DNA from: JAEUSG01 sp964590225 | GTDB lineage: Bacteria; Fibrobacterota; OXYB2-FULL-49-7; JAEUSG01 | Direction: 5' to 3' | Length of the DNA: 28,698 nt | Assembly (NCBI GenBank): GCA_964590225.1 | Contig: CAZPWS010000038.1 | Span: 1 to 28,698 of the forward strand | Shown: positions 8,489 to 16,494 of the stretch, piece by piece | How the letters are laid out: each line of letters opens with the position of its first letter | Numbering within the stretch: position 1 is the first letter of the stretch | Notes under the pieces: generated by a model | Databases searched by the model: none | What the model was told of the DNA's origin: nothing | What the model saw: only the letters and a program-made list of their open reading frames with translations | Program-made: the position numbers and the translations under genes

Positions 8489-9213
8489 TTTGGCTTTCGG
8501 CGCACATCGTCAACTGAATATTCCAATCTGTCATCCGAGAGTGCATTTTTAAGAATCCTATCCACAACTACCTCGGCCGTACTATCCCCTTCTTCGTTAC
8601 CACCTGTTAAAAAATTATATAGTACAACAAGGCCGTTTCTATGGCTTTTTTCCGGATGAAATTGTGTCGCGTAAATATTTCCCTGCTGTATTGAGGCAGG
8701 AAACCTTTCTCCATATTCGCAGTATGCAGCGACAATTGACGGATCGACATCTTTCAGGCAATAACTATGGATGAAATAGAAATTTAAATCAAGCCCTACG
8801 CCGTTGAATAATGAAGGTTGCGCTCCAACATCCACATTATTCCAACCCATATGAGGAATTCTAAGTCCATCTGCGGCAATTCTATCAACCCTACCTTTAA
8901 TCAAACCAAGTCCCTCATGCAGCCCACCTTCCGTACTACTTTCCGCAAGCAGTTGAAGTCCCAAGCAAATACCCATTATAGGTTTTTTATCCTGCACAAC
9001 ACTTGAACACAATGCATCGACCAAGCGCATTTCAACAAGCTGATGCATACCTTTTGCAAAAGCACCAACACCAGGAAGAAGAATTTTGCTTACATTCTCA
9101 AATTGACAATGGTTTGTAATTTGCACAACATCATAACCCAAAGCAGAAATGGCATTACTCAGTGAGCCTATATTTCCCATACGGTAATCGATTATTCCAA
9201 TCTTATTACCCAT
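8482..9213 (-). CDS. hisH: HisH-like class I glutamine amidotransferase (WbuY/HisH2 type)
   Basis: A 243-residue glutaminase with the complete catalytic triad: C83 in MGICLGLQLL, and H186 and E188 in QFHPEKSH. The oxyanion/P-loop region LLPGVGAF is near residue 46. HisH proteins are usually about 200-210 residues. This one has roughly 35-45 extra charged residues at the C-terminus that I cannot assign. It releases ammonia from glutamine and should pair with the HisF-like protein, whose gene it overlaps by 7 bases. No other histidine gene is present, and the next gene downstream of hisF encodes the sugar amidotransferase. The role is therefore acetamidino-sugar synthesis rather than histidine synthesis. 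A GGAG lies about 9 bases ahead of the ATG. Confidence 0.88.
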   Translation of the reverse strand: MGNKIGIIDYRMGNIGSLSNAISALGYDVVQITNHCQFENVSKILLPGVGAFAKGMHQLVEMRLVDALCSSVVQDKKPIMGICLGLQLLAESSTEGGLHEGLGLIKGRVDRIAADGLRIPHMGWNNVDVGAQPSLFNGVGLDLNFYFIHSYCLKDVDPSIVAAYCEYGERFPASIQQGNIYATQFHPEKSHRNGLVVLYNFLTGGNEEGDSTAEVVVDRILKNALSDDRLEYSVDDVRRKPKC

Positions 9214-9229
9214 ATATCAACTCCAACAA

Positions 9230-10906
9230 TTATGTTCGCTTAATAATATAATTCTGCAAAAAAAGCGCGTCTATGGGTGACTTGTTTAAGAGATTAATGG
9301 CCTGTTCCGGTGATTCGACAATAGGTTCGCCCCTGTCATTCAGCGAAGTATTGATTACAAGTGGAATGCCCGTTAACCTATAAAACTCCTTTATGAGTAA
9401 ATAGTACGGCTCATTTGTCTCTTTTTGCACAACCTGTGGCCTAGTAGATCCATCAATATGCATTGCGGAAGGAATAAGCTCCTTTTTATCTTGTTTTACA
9501 TCCCGTGTTATTATCATAAAATTTGCACACTGTGGGATAAAACCATCCAGAAACTCACTTGCACACTCTGGAAGAATGGAGAGGGCTAATGGCCTCCATT
9601 TTTCTCTATTTTTCAACTCATTTACATGATCTTTCATTTCATTTGATGATGGATTCGACAACATACTCCTGTTACCGAGCGATCTTGCTCCAGCTTCCAT
9701 TCTACCGTTATACCAGGCAATTACTTTGTTTTCAGCAAGCATAGCCGCAGCATGATTCCATGGATCATCGACATAACGATAAACAAGCCCCTGTCCTTTT
9801 AAAATGTTTTCAATATCATTATTGGAATAAGCCGGACCATAATAAAGATGTTCCATACGGTTGAATGAATTTTTGCCGGTCGAGTCAATATATTTCAAAA
9901 TAGCTGCACCAAGGATAGAACCATTGTCACCTGCCAACGGCTGAACAAAAATATCGTCAATTTTCCCTGAACTTAACAGTTTGCCATTCATGCTCACATT
10001 CATTGCGAGACCACCTGCAAGACACAAATTCTTTGAATGAACCTTCGATAAGGCATAATCAACAAGGTTTGATATAACTTCCTCGATTGCCCACTGCACA
10101 ATTGCAGCCATGTCTTTGTATGGTTGTTCTATGGTTTCTCTTTTACCCTCTGAAAGCCTTCTAAAAGGGAGAATTTTCTCGAGATAGTTGTATCGTTCTT
10201 CCCATGTTGATCTTGATAGCTCTGGATTCTGAAAACCATATTTATCCATGCCAATATGCATTATTTTATCAAGGAAAATCTTTTTGAGTAAAGGGTCTAT
10301 CGTTCCCCATGGCGCAAGCCCCATTGTCTTGCCTTCGTGGCTATTTGGCAAAAAACCAATGTATCCGGTAATTGTAGAGTATAGTTCACCAAGAGAATCT
10401 GGCCAGAGAAACTCCTTGATTTTCTCTATTTTACCATTCCGTCCTTCCCAAATAACTGTTGCTTCTCTTTCCCCTGTTCCATCTGCTGTTATAATAACCG
10501 AATCCTTGAAACCACTCAAATAAAACGCTGATGCTGCGTGAGACAAATGATGACTATAAAAAGCTAAAGGTGGTACCCTGACTTTACCAAACTTTGCTTC
10601 AATATGTCTATATACAAAATCATGCGACTCCTTTATTATTGAGGCATGATCCATCTTTTCAGCAAAAAACCATCTTGTCGGGTTAAAAGGGATAACCATA
10701 TGATCAACATCTGAAATAGTTATTTTATTGTCAGATAGTACTCTTGCAATAGCGTTTATTGGAAAAGAGTCAGGAGCATGTTTTTTCCTTGTAAGTCGCT
10801 CTTCCTCTATTAGCGAAAGAATTTCATTATCTTTGAAAAGAACTGCTGCTGGATCATGAGAGCCAAAATACTTAGAATTGCTCGGTTTAAAAGACAAGAT
10901 GTACAT
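9230..10906 (-). CDS. NodU/CmcH-family carbamoyltransferase
   Basis: A 558-residue O-carbamoyltransferase. The N-terminal Kae1/HSP70-like ATPase part has GSHDPAAVLF near residue 15, the metal-binding SHHLSHAASAFYLSG (H119, H120, H123), TADGTGE (140-146) and LCLAGGLAMNVSMNGKL. The C-terminal YrdC-like part has RMEAGARSLGNRSMLSNP and INTSLNDRGEPIVESPEQA. These enzymes form carbamoyl-AMP from carbamoyl phosphate and ATP and move the carbamoyl group to a sugar hydroxyl, as NodU does on Nod factors. Here the acceptor is probably a sugar of the glycan made by this operon. The gene lies 14 bases after the putative GT-B gene and 16 bases before hisH, with GGGAGGGTG just ahead of the ATG. Confidence 0.92.
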   Translation of the reverse strand: MYILSFKPSNSKYFGSHDPAAVLFKDNEILSLIEEERLTRKKHAPDSFPINAIARVLSDNKITISDVDHMVIPFNPTRWFFAEKMDHASIIKESHDFVYRHIEAKFGKVRVPPLAFYSHHLSHAASAFYLSGFKDSVIITADGTGEREATVIWEGRNGKIEKIKEFLWPDSLGELYSTITGYIGFLPNSHEGKTMGLAPWGTIDPLLKKIFLDKIMHIGMDKYGFQNPELSRSTWEERYNYLEKILPFRRLSEGKRETIEQPYKDMAAIVQWAIEEVISNLVDYALSKVHSKNLCLAGGLAMNVSMNGKLLSSGKIDDIFVQPLAGDNGSILGAAILKYIDSTGKNSFNRMEHLYYGPAYSNNDIENILKGQGLVYRYVDDPWNHAAAMLAENKVIAWYNGRMEAGARSLGNRSMLSNPSSNEMKDHVNELKNREKWRPLALSILPECASEFLDGFIPQCANFMIITRDVKQDKKELIPSAMHIDGSTRPQVVQKETNEPYYLLIKEFYRLTGIPLVINTSLNDRGEPIVESPEQAINLLNKSPIDALFLQNYIIKRT

Positions 10907-10920
10907 AACACCCTCCCAAT

Positions 10921-12270
10921 TTACACTACAGAAATGTTTCCTTTGCGTGCACTATTAACCATCCTATCCCTCAACCAGTCGCATATTCTTGAGCTTTTAT
11001 CGGTGGCACTCGCGCTCTTTAAATTAAATTTCGCTGTTACTGCGCCATGCTGAGCCAAATAAAAACTCCTATTGGTGTCTATTTCCATTGATTCAACATA
11101 TTTCCAGATATCTTGCCCTTGCATCACCGGAACCATAACATTATTATCGTACAAAATGTTGTTTTCCATTAGTTCTTCTATACTATGCCCCCATTGAGCA
11201 TCAAATCTTAAAGGGAACAAAGCCATAGGTATTTTTTGTAAAAATGCTTCCCACAAAGCTGACGATATTCCTATGCTAACCACAATTTCAGCCAGTGCAA
11301 AACAGGCATCGAGATTATTGGCCGTAACGGTAATCTCTTTTATGCCTGCCCTTTTAGCCATTTCCTTCAAAAAAGCGGTAACATCATCAGCTACTTCCCC
11401 AAAACTAAACGCAGGATGCATCTTAAAAATCAAATTATATTCATCCCTTTTAGGCCATTTTGCAAAAGAGTTTATAATTTCATCATAACACTCAAAATCA
11501 TCATCCTGCCAACGGAAAACACTTGCCGGCGTCCGCATCTCTATCCAGTCACATAGAACAACAACACTCCTTTTTTTGGCATCAACCCCAAGTATTTTTG
11601 CAGCATCATCCTTTCCAGGTAAAATCATCCGCGAAGTGTCGCAAGGTGTCCCAAGCACCACAAGTTCTGGCGGATAGTAACCCCCCTCACCATAGCCGTG
11701 GTAGTTCTTGACCGATTCAAGTTCAAGAAGAGTGTCAAAATTAACCGTTTCAGAAGCGTAAGGAGTGGCAGTTAATATTTCCGGATCGTATATCTTTGCA
11801 CTCGGATAACAGACAAAATAGCCATGTTCAAAGGCAAATGTAGGAATTCCAAGTTCCCGCGCCTCTAAAAGTATTGAACGGCAGCGTGCCTGATAATCGG
11901 CATTTGAAATGATATAATCAATTTTTATAGACTTTGCGAGATTCCGCAGTATAAATCTCCGATGCACAGCCTCAAGAATAAAAGGATGAAACAGTTTGTA
12001 TTCGCTCTCTGTTAATTTGCTGTCCTCGAAACCCCATTCTTTAAGCCTTTCTTCGGTATATCTCACAAACTCAAGCGACTGCCACACCAGCGATTCAATG
12101 GGAAAGGGTGACTGTTCTTTCGCGAGATCCTCGGCAAATTCGCATTTGTACCCGTTTTGAGGTACAAACTGACTATCCTTAAAAACAATTACGCGAAACC
12201 GGTTGGTAAGCGCTTCAAAAATTGTTTTATTTCTGTCGCCAAAAAAGCCTAAAGCGATGATTGTCTGCAT
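10921..12270 (-). CDS. Putative GT-B fold glycosyltransferase of a surface-glycan locus
   Basis: A 449-residue protein I cannot place in a named family with certainty. Its pattern is that of two Rossmann halves as in CDP-glycerol transferase, capsule or epimerase-like GT-B enzymes: IPTFAFEHGYF near residue 150, ELVVLGTPCDTSR, then NLIFKMHPAFSF near 282 and VSIGISSALWEAFLQKIPMALFP near 337. The KxHP and SS-x-WEA motifs resemble donor-phosphate binding sites of that fold. There is no signal peptide or membrane segment. Its start overlaps the TPR gene by 22 bases, so it is the second gene of the operon. A GGATTTTTAA stretch before the ATG is only a weak ribosome binding site. A role in transferring a sugar to flagellin or a lipid carrier is inference. 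Confidence 0.6.
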   Translation of the reverse strand: MQTIIALGFFGDRNKTIFEALTNRFRVIVFKDSQFVPQNGYKCEFAEDLAKEQSPFPIESLVWQSLEFVRYTEERLKEWGFEDSKLTESEYKLFHPFILEAVHRRFILRNLAKSIKIDYIISNADYQARCRSILLEARELGIPTFAFEHGYFVCYPSAKIYDPEILTATPYASETVNFDTLLELESVKNYHGYGEGGYYPPELVVLGTPCDTSRMILPGKDDAAKILGVDAKKRSVVVLCDWIEMRTPASVFRWQDDDFECYDEIINSFAKWPKRDEYNLIFKMHPAFSFGEVADDVTAFLKEMAKRAGIKEITVTANNLDACFALAEIVVSIGISSALWEAFLQKIPMALFPLRFDAQWGHSIEELMENNILYDNNVMVPVMQGQDIWKYVESMEIDTNRSFYLAQHGAVTAKFNLKSASATDKSSRICDWLRDRMVNSARKGNISVV

Positions 12271-13442
12271 TTAAAAATCCGTGTAGTTATCACCTGATTT
12301 AGCAGGTGGGTATAATCATTTGCAAGATTCAGAATCGCGACTGGAAGCTGCCCACTTCGCTCACCTTCCGCTCTCCATCCACCTGCCTTACGCTGAAGCG
12401 AATATAGCCTTTTATCCCATCTATAAATTGACTCATCGAGAAAATCAGGGTAGTTCTTGGCAATAAATTCTTTAATCATGAAATAATCAATACTAATTGG
12501 CGCAAGACATTCGGGACAAATAAGCCGCCTTTTTATTAACAGCGTTCTTGCCAGAGAAAAGAAATTCTCCGCGCCGCACAAAGGACAATTACACGCAAGA
12601 GAATAGAAAGCGGAACCGCCACTCATCTCCGGAACAATAGAACCGATAAGAGCGGGAATTTCTGGTATAACGCCGGTTTTATTAAAGTTTTGTACCCACT
12701 CTTTATCTGAGTTTTTTAAAACATTGACGAAAGAAGCTGGAACAATTTCCGGCATTACCGCCATAATTTGCGCCACAAGCGATGGGTCTATCACTTTTAA
12801 CGCCGTATCGATTTTTACGATAATACCAAACAATTTTTTTACCTGCGCATATTCCTTTACAAGTAAAAGCGAGACAATTGTTTCAGAAATTAAATTTGCA
12901 TCCATGAAATATTCGGTAGAAAACATTTTATTAAGTATTTCAATTGCCTGCACCGGTTTGTTCTGTTTGCGGAGTTGTTGAGCCTTTAAAAAATCGGCAT
13001 AGAGGGCTGGCGGCAATGCTGTGTCTTTGGCAACTGTCAATTGTGGCGGTGTGGCACTCTGTTTTCTGCTTTCCTCCGGCAGTTCCATCGACAACGCCAG
13101 CAAATCAGGATCGGATGGGAAAAGGCCAAGCGTCTTTACTATTAATGCTGAATATTCATTAAGCCTGTTCAGCCTTTTAGCACATAACGCAAGATTGACG
13201 ACTATATCGGGATTTTTAGAATCGAGTTCGTTCGCCCTAATTAGAAATAGAAGCCCCTTGTCATACTCTTTAAGCGAGTGACAAACGGTTCCAAAGCCAA
13301 GGAGAAGGTCTGCCCGTTCCCCATACAACCCCTGTCCTCTTAGTAAGAGTTGAAGTGCTTCATGGTTTTTCCCGTCCCGGATTAAATCCGTTACAGAATT
13401 TATTAGCCTATTAACGGCTTCTGATTCTTCTTGCATCCCCAT
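12249..13442 (-). CDS. TPR protein with a C-terminal zinc-ribbon-like four-Cys motif
   Basis: A 397-residue protein of unknown function. Residues about 10-130 form tetratricopeptide-like helices (GLLFLIRANELDSKNPDIVVNLAL is one repeat). A middle helical region follows (about 140-270). Near 283-325 a pair of Cys knuckles, CNCPLCG and CPEC, separated by about 24 residues, looks like a zinc ribbon. It is the first gene of the long minus-strand operon and starts only 69 bases from the divergent GT2 gene. There is no clear ribosome binding site ahead of the ATG at 13442; a second in-frame ATG lies two codons later. Cytoplasmic TPR proteins often accompany flagellin glycosyltransferases and hold the protein acceptor. 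That role is a guess from context. Confidence 0.75.
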   Translation of the reverse strand: MGMQEESEAVNRLINSVTDLIRDGKNHEALQLLLRGQGLYGERADLLLGFGTVCHSLKEYDKGLLFLIRANELDSKNPDIVVNLALCAKRLNRLNEYSALIVKTLGLFPSDPDLLALSMELPEESRKQSATPPQLTVAKDTALPPALYADFLKAQQLRKQNKPVQAIEILNKMFSTEYFMDANLISETIVSLLLVKEYAQVKKLFGIIVKIDTALKVIDPSLVAQIMAVMPEIVPASFVNVLKNSDKEWVQNFNKTGVIPEIPALIGSIVPEMSGGSAFYSLACNCPLCGAENFFSLARTLLIKRRLICPECLAPISIDYFMIKEFIAKNYPDFLDESIYRWDKRLYSLQRKAGGWRAEGERSGQLPVAILNLANDYTHLLNQVITTRIFKCRQSSL

Positions 13443-13458
13443 AATATTATCGCGTAAA

Positions 13459-13486
13459 TTTAGATATATTCACGAATCAATATAAT
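13459..13486 (+). promoter_or_regulatory. Candidate sigma-70-type promoter for the GT2-pseB pair
   Basis: A perfect TATAAT at 13481-13486 is preceded 16 bases upstream by TTTAGA (13459-13464; four of six matches to TTGACA), and the GT2 start codon lies 25 bases downstream. The -10 box sits inside a small perfect palindrome, ATCAAT-ATA-ATTGAT (13476-13490), which could be a repressor site. The whole 69-base gap must also hold the promoter of the opposite operon, for which I see no convincing boxes. Confidence 0.4.
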
Positions 13487-13511
13487 TGATCTGTAAGATC
13501 CGTGGGAAAAA

Positions 13512-15473
13512 ATGGTTAAGTATTCTTTTATCTCTCTGGTAACGGACACAAAGCAGTACGACGAGTTCAAATCGTCTATTCTTACAGACTACCACACAAA
13601 AACTGAAATTGAATTTATCGCTATTAACAATACTGGGGAAAAGCGCTACACTGCGGCAGAAGGGCTAAACAAAGGGGCAAAAGAGGCATCGGGCAAATAC
13701 CTTTTTTTCGCGCATCAGGATATTCTCTGTAATAATAACTGGCTTAAAAATGTTCAGCAAAAAATATCGGCAATAGAAAGCAGCGATCCATTTTGGGGGG
13801 TTCTTGGTTTTGCCGGACTTACTGTAAGAACAACTGACGAGGAGAGGGTAGAATTTCCTGGCTTCGTTTACCTTGAAAAACCGGTACCGCATAACCCGCC
13901 ATACAGTGTGGTTATGGTTCTTGATGAGCTGTGCCTTATAGTCCGCAGGGATTCCGGCCTTTTTTTTGACGAGAAAACATTTTCTCATTTCCACTTTTAC
14001 GGCGGCGATATATGCCTCAACGCTATTAAGCGAGGCATGCAAAACTATGTGCTAAATGTCCCGACAATCCATCTTTCTGACGGTTCTGCAAACTTGCGTC
14101 AGCATTACGAAGTCTTCAGAAAAGAGGCGAAAGCCTTCTACGGAAAATACCATCGCGACTTCCCATGTATTGTCACTACTACAACACTTTTTCTTTGCGG
14201 CTATATAAGGTACATGATTGCAGAAAGAGATAAGCTGGAACCAAGAACCGAATGGCTTGTCGAAATCAGGAACAAGTTTGACGATGTAAAAAAAGAGTTT
14301 CATAGGATTTGCTGGGAACACTCAATTGTTATGCAAACAAACATACTGTACTGGAGAATGAGGGCAGAAAAAATTGCATTCAAAATTGAACGAAAAGTAT
14401 CTATCGTAATTCCTGTTTTTAACCAGCTTCCATATACAAAACAGTGCATCGACTCAATAAAGGCTGTAACAGAAAAAAACTTGTACAAACTTATAATTGT
14501 TGATAACGGCTCCGAACAAGATACTGTTAATTATCTTGATAGCATTAAGGACGAAAACATTACGGTAATCAGAAACAGACAAAATCTCGGCTTTGCCAAA
14601 GCCTGTAACCAGGGAGCGGCCGCAGCAAAGAATAGATTCCTTCTTTTTCTTAACAACGATACAATAGTTAGGGATGGGTGGCTCGATCCGCTACTCGATG
14701 AAATGGTTTACAATCCAGACATTGGCATTTGTGGTAGCAAGCTGCTTTTCCCCGACAATACCATTGAGCATTGCGGTATATTGATTTCAAAAGAGGCCTT
14801 ACCCTTTCAGTTTTACAGAGGTTGTCCATCGAACCTGCCGGCAGCAAATAAAAAGAGAGCCGTTTCAGCCATTACGGGTGCGTGTCTGCTTATCGAAAGG
14901 GAACTTTTCAATAAGGTTGGCCGTTTTAATGAAACATACTTCAACGGCTGCGAAGATCTTGATTTATGCTGCAAAGTTAATGAGATGGGTAAACGGATAG
15001 TGTATGTACCGGAAAGCGTAATAACCCATTTCGAAGGCCGTTCCGAAGAGCGGCAGCAAAAAATGGTTGGGAACAGGGAAAAATTTCAGAAGGAGTGGCA
15101 ATGGAAAGCCACCGAATCTGCATATGATTTTTTTTTACGGGACGGGATGAAACTTATTATAACACCCGACAACAACTTCAACTATCATGATTTATCAACA
15201 GGTAAAACATATGGTGCACCCGAAGATATCATGAAAAGAGCCAATGAAGCCGCTTTGAGAGGTAATTTTACCGAGGCGTATTCTATTTATAAATCAATCC
15301 TTTCTACCGATAAATGGAACAAAGACGCCCTTTTAAATATCGGTAAAATGGCCCTTGATAAAAAAATACCGGAAGATCCGTTGCCATTCTTTGCCCTGCT
15401 CTATAATCTTAATCCACTAAATGAAACTGCAAAAAAAGCTGTTGATTTGCTCTCAGCAAAAACTATAAATTAG
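13512..15473 (+). CDS. Double-domain GT2 glycosyltransferase with C-terminal TPR
   Basis: A 653-residue protein with two glycosyltransferase family 2-like parts. Residues 1 to about 240 resemble the Glyco_tranf_2_5 type, with FFAHQDIL near 65 in place of the DxD loop. Residues about 292-540 are a typical inverting GT2 of the rhamnosyltransferase type: VSIVIPVFNQLPYTKQCI, IVDNGSEQD, NRQNLGFAKACNQG, LFLNNDTIV near 379, GACLLIERELF and FNGCEDLDLCCKV. From about 574 to the end a tetratricopeptide-like helical segment follows (ANEAALRGNFTEAYSIYKSIL). The combination of GT2 and TPR is common in enzymes that glycosylate flagellins or other proteins. The gene is divergent from the minus-strand operon, and pseB starts 4 bases after its stop. 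No strong ribosome binding site is visible. Confidence 0.87.
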   Translation: MVKYSFISLVTDTKQYDEFKSSILTDYHTKTEIEFIAINNTGEKRYTAAEGLNKGAKEASGKYLFFAHQDILCNNNWLKNVQQKISAIESSDPFWGVLGFAGLTVRTTDEERVEFPGFVYLEKPVPHNPPYSVVMVLDELCLIVRRDSGLFFDEKTFSHFHFYGGDICLNAIKRGMQNYVLNVPTIHLSDGSANLRQHYEVFRKEAKAFYGKYHRDFPCIVTTTTLFLCGYIRYMIAERDKLEPRTEWLVEIRNKFDDVKKEFHRICWEHSIVMQTNILYWRMRAEKIAFKIERKVSIVIPVFNQLPYTKQCIDSIKAVTEKNLYKLIIVDNGSEQDTVNYLDSIKDENITVIRNRQNLGFAKACNQGAAAAKNRFLLFLNNDTIVRDGWLDPLLDEMVYNPDIGICGSKLLFPDNTIEHCGILISKEALPFQFYRGCPSNLPAANKKRAVSAITGACLLIERELFNKVGRFNETYFNGCEDLDLCCKVNEMGKRIVYVPESVITHFEGRSEERQQKMVGNREKFQKEWQWKATESAYDFFLRDGMKLIITPDNNFNYHDLSTGKTYGAPEDIMKRANEAALRGNFTEAYSIYKSILSTDKWNKDALLNIGKMALDKKIPEDPLPFFALLYNLNPLNETAKKAVDLLSAKTIN

Positions 15474-15477
15474 ACAT

Positions 15478-16494
15478 ATGCTAAATAAATCCACTATACT
15501 GCTTACCGGTGGTACCGGCTCATTCGGAAAAAAATTTGTAAGTATGACACTTGCAAAATTCCCTAAAATCAAAAAGATTGTTGTGTATTCCCGCGACGAA
15601 ATGAAACAGTGGGAGATGGATGCCGCCTTTAACCACGATCAGCGCCTCCGTTTTTTTATTGGTGATGTGCGTGATAAAAACAGGCTGCATCGCGCCTGTA
15701 ATGGAGTTGATTATATAGTTCATGCTGCGGCATTAAAAATTGTTCCGACGGCTGAATACAACCCTTTTGAATACATAAAAACGAATATCAACGGTGCGAT
15801 GAATGTTATTGACTGCGCCATAGACTCCAAAATAAAGAGAGTGGTAGCACTTAGTACCGACAAAGCGTGTAACCCAGTAAATTTATATGGTGCTACAAAA
15901 TTATGTTCCGACAAATTATTTGTGGCTGGTAACTCCTATGTTGGCATGCAAAATACACGAATGGCCGTTGTGAGGTATGGTAATGTGATTGGGAGCCGTG
16001 GTTCAATTATCCCATTTTTCATGAACCTTATCCGCACTGGAGAGTCAGAGTTGCCCGTAACCGATCCTCGAATGACCCGTTTTATGATTTCACTCGAACA
16101 AGGGGTGGAACTTGTTTGGAAGGCCTTAAAAGAGTCTATTGGCGGAGAAATATTTGTTAAAAAAATACCTTCCATGAATATTATTGACATAGCTAAAGCG
16201 GTTGCGCCAGGAGCAAAGTTAAAGATTATTGGGATTCGCCCTGGTGAGAAACTACACGAAGAGATGATTAGTAAAGAAGATGCCCGTTTTACGCTCGAAT
16301 ACCGCGACCATTTTAGAATTTTGCCGCAAATACTACCTAAGCTGCACAAAAAGATTAAAGGTGTTGGTGTCGATGCGGGAAGACCGTGTCCGGAAGATTT
16401 TTCGTATAATAGCGGTACAAACACGGAATGGATGAGTGTTGAAACATTCCGCAAGTGGCTACGGACGGCCAAGCTTATTACCCCTTACCGATAA
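15478..16494 (+). CDS. pseB: UDP-N-acetylglucosamine 4,6-dehydratase (inverting), PseB/FlaA1
   Basis: An extended short-chain dehydrogenase/reductase of 338 residues that should convert UDP-GlcNAc to UDP-2-acetamido-2,6-dideoxy-beta-L-arabino-hex-4-ulose, the first step to pseudaminic acid. The NAD(P)-binding TGGTGSFGKKFV is at residues 9-20. The active site STDKACNPVNLYGATK gives D128, K129 and Y137, the same spacing as D132, K133 and Y141 of Helicobacter PseB. VYSRDEMKQWEM and VHAAALKIVPTAEYNPFE are also family signatures. The length matches the family. It forms an operon with the GT2 gene (4-base gap). The later Pse enzymes (aminotransferase, acetyltransferase, hydrolase, synthase, CMP transferase) are not in the window. 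Its last 10 bases overlap the end of the convergent broken FGE gene. Confidence 0.93.
   Translation: MLNKSTILLTGGTGSFGKKFVSMTLAKFPKIKKIVVYSRDEMKQWEMDAAFNHDQRLRFFIGDVRDKNRLHRACNGVDYIVHAAALKIVPTAEYNPFEYIKTNINGAMNVIDCAIDSKIKRVVALSTDKACNPVNLYGATKLCSDKLFVAGNSYVGMQNTRMAVVRYGNVIGSRGSIIPFFMNLIRTGESELPVTDPRMTRFMISLEQGVELVWKALKESIGGEIFVKKIPSMNIIDIAKAVAPGAKLKIIGIRPGEKLHEEMISKEDARFTLEYRDHFRILPQILPKLHKKIKGVGVDAGRPCPEDFSYNSGTNTEWMSVETFRKWLRTAKLITPYR

Noticed and set aside
7682..9213. hisF and hisH as part of a histidine operon
   Set aside because: No other his gene is present, Asp11 of HisF is replaced by Leu, and the pair sits directly against a sugar amidotransferase gene.
15936..16472. A 178-codon open frame on the minus strand
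   Set aside because: It lies antisense within pseB, whose motifs and length are fully conserved. The antisense product shows no family features.
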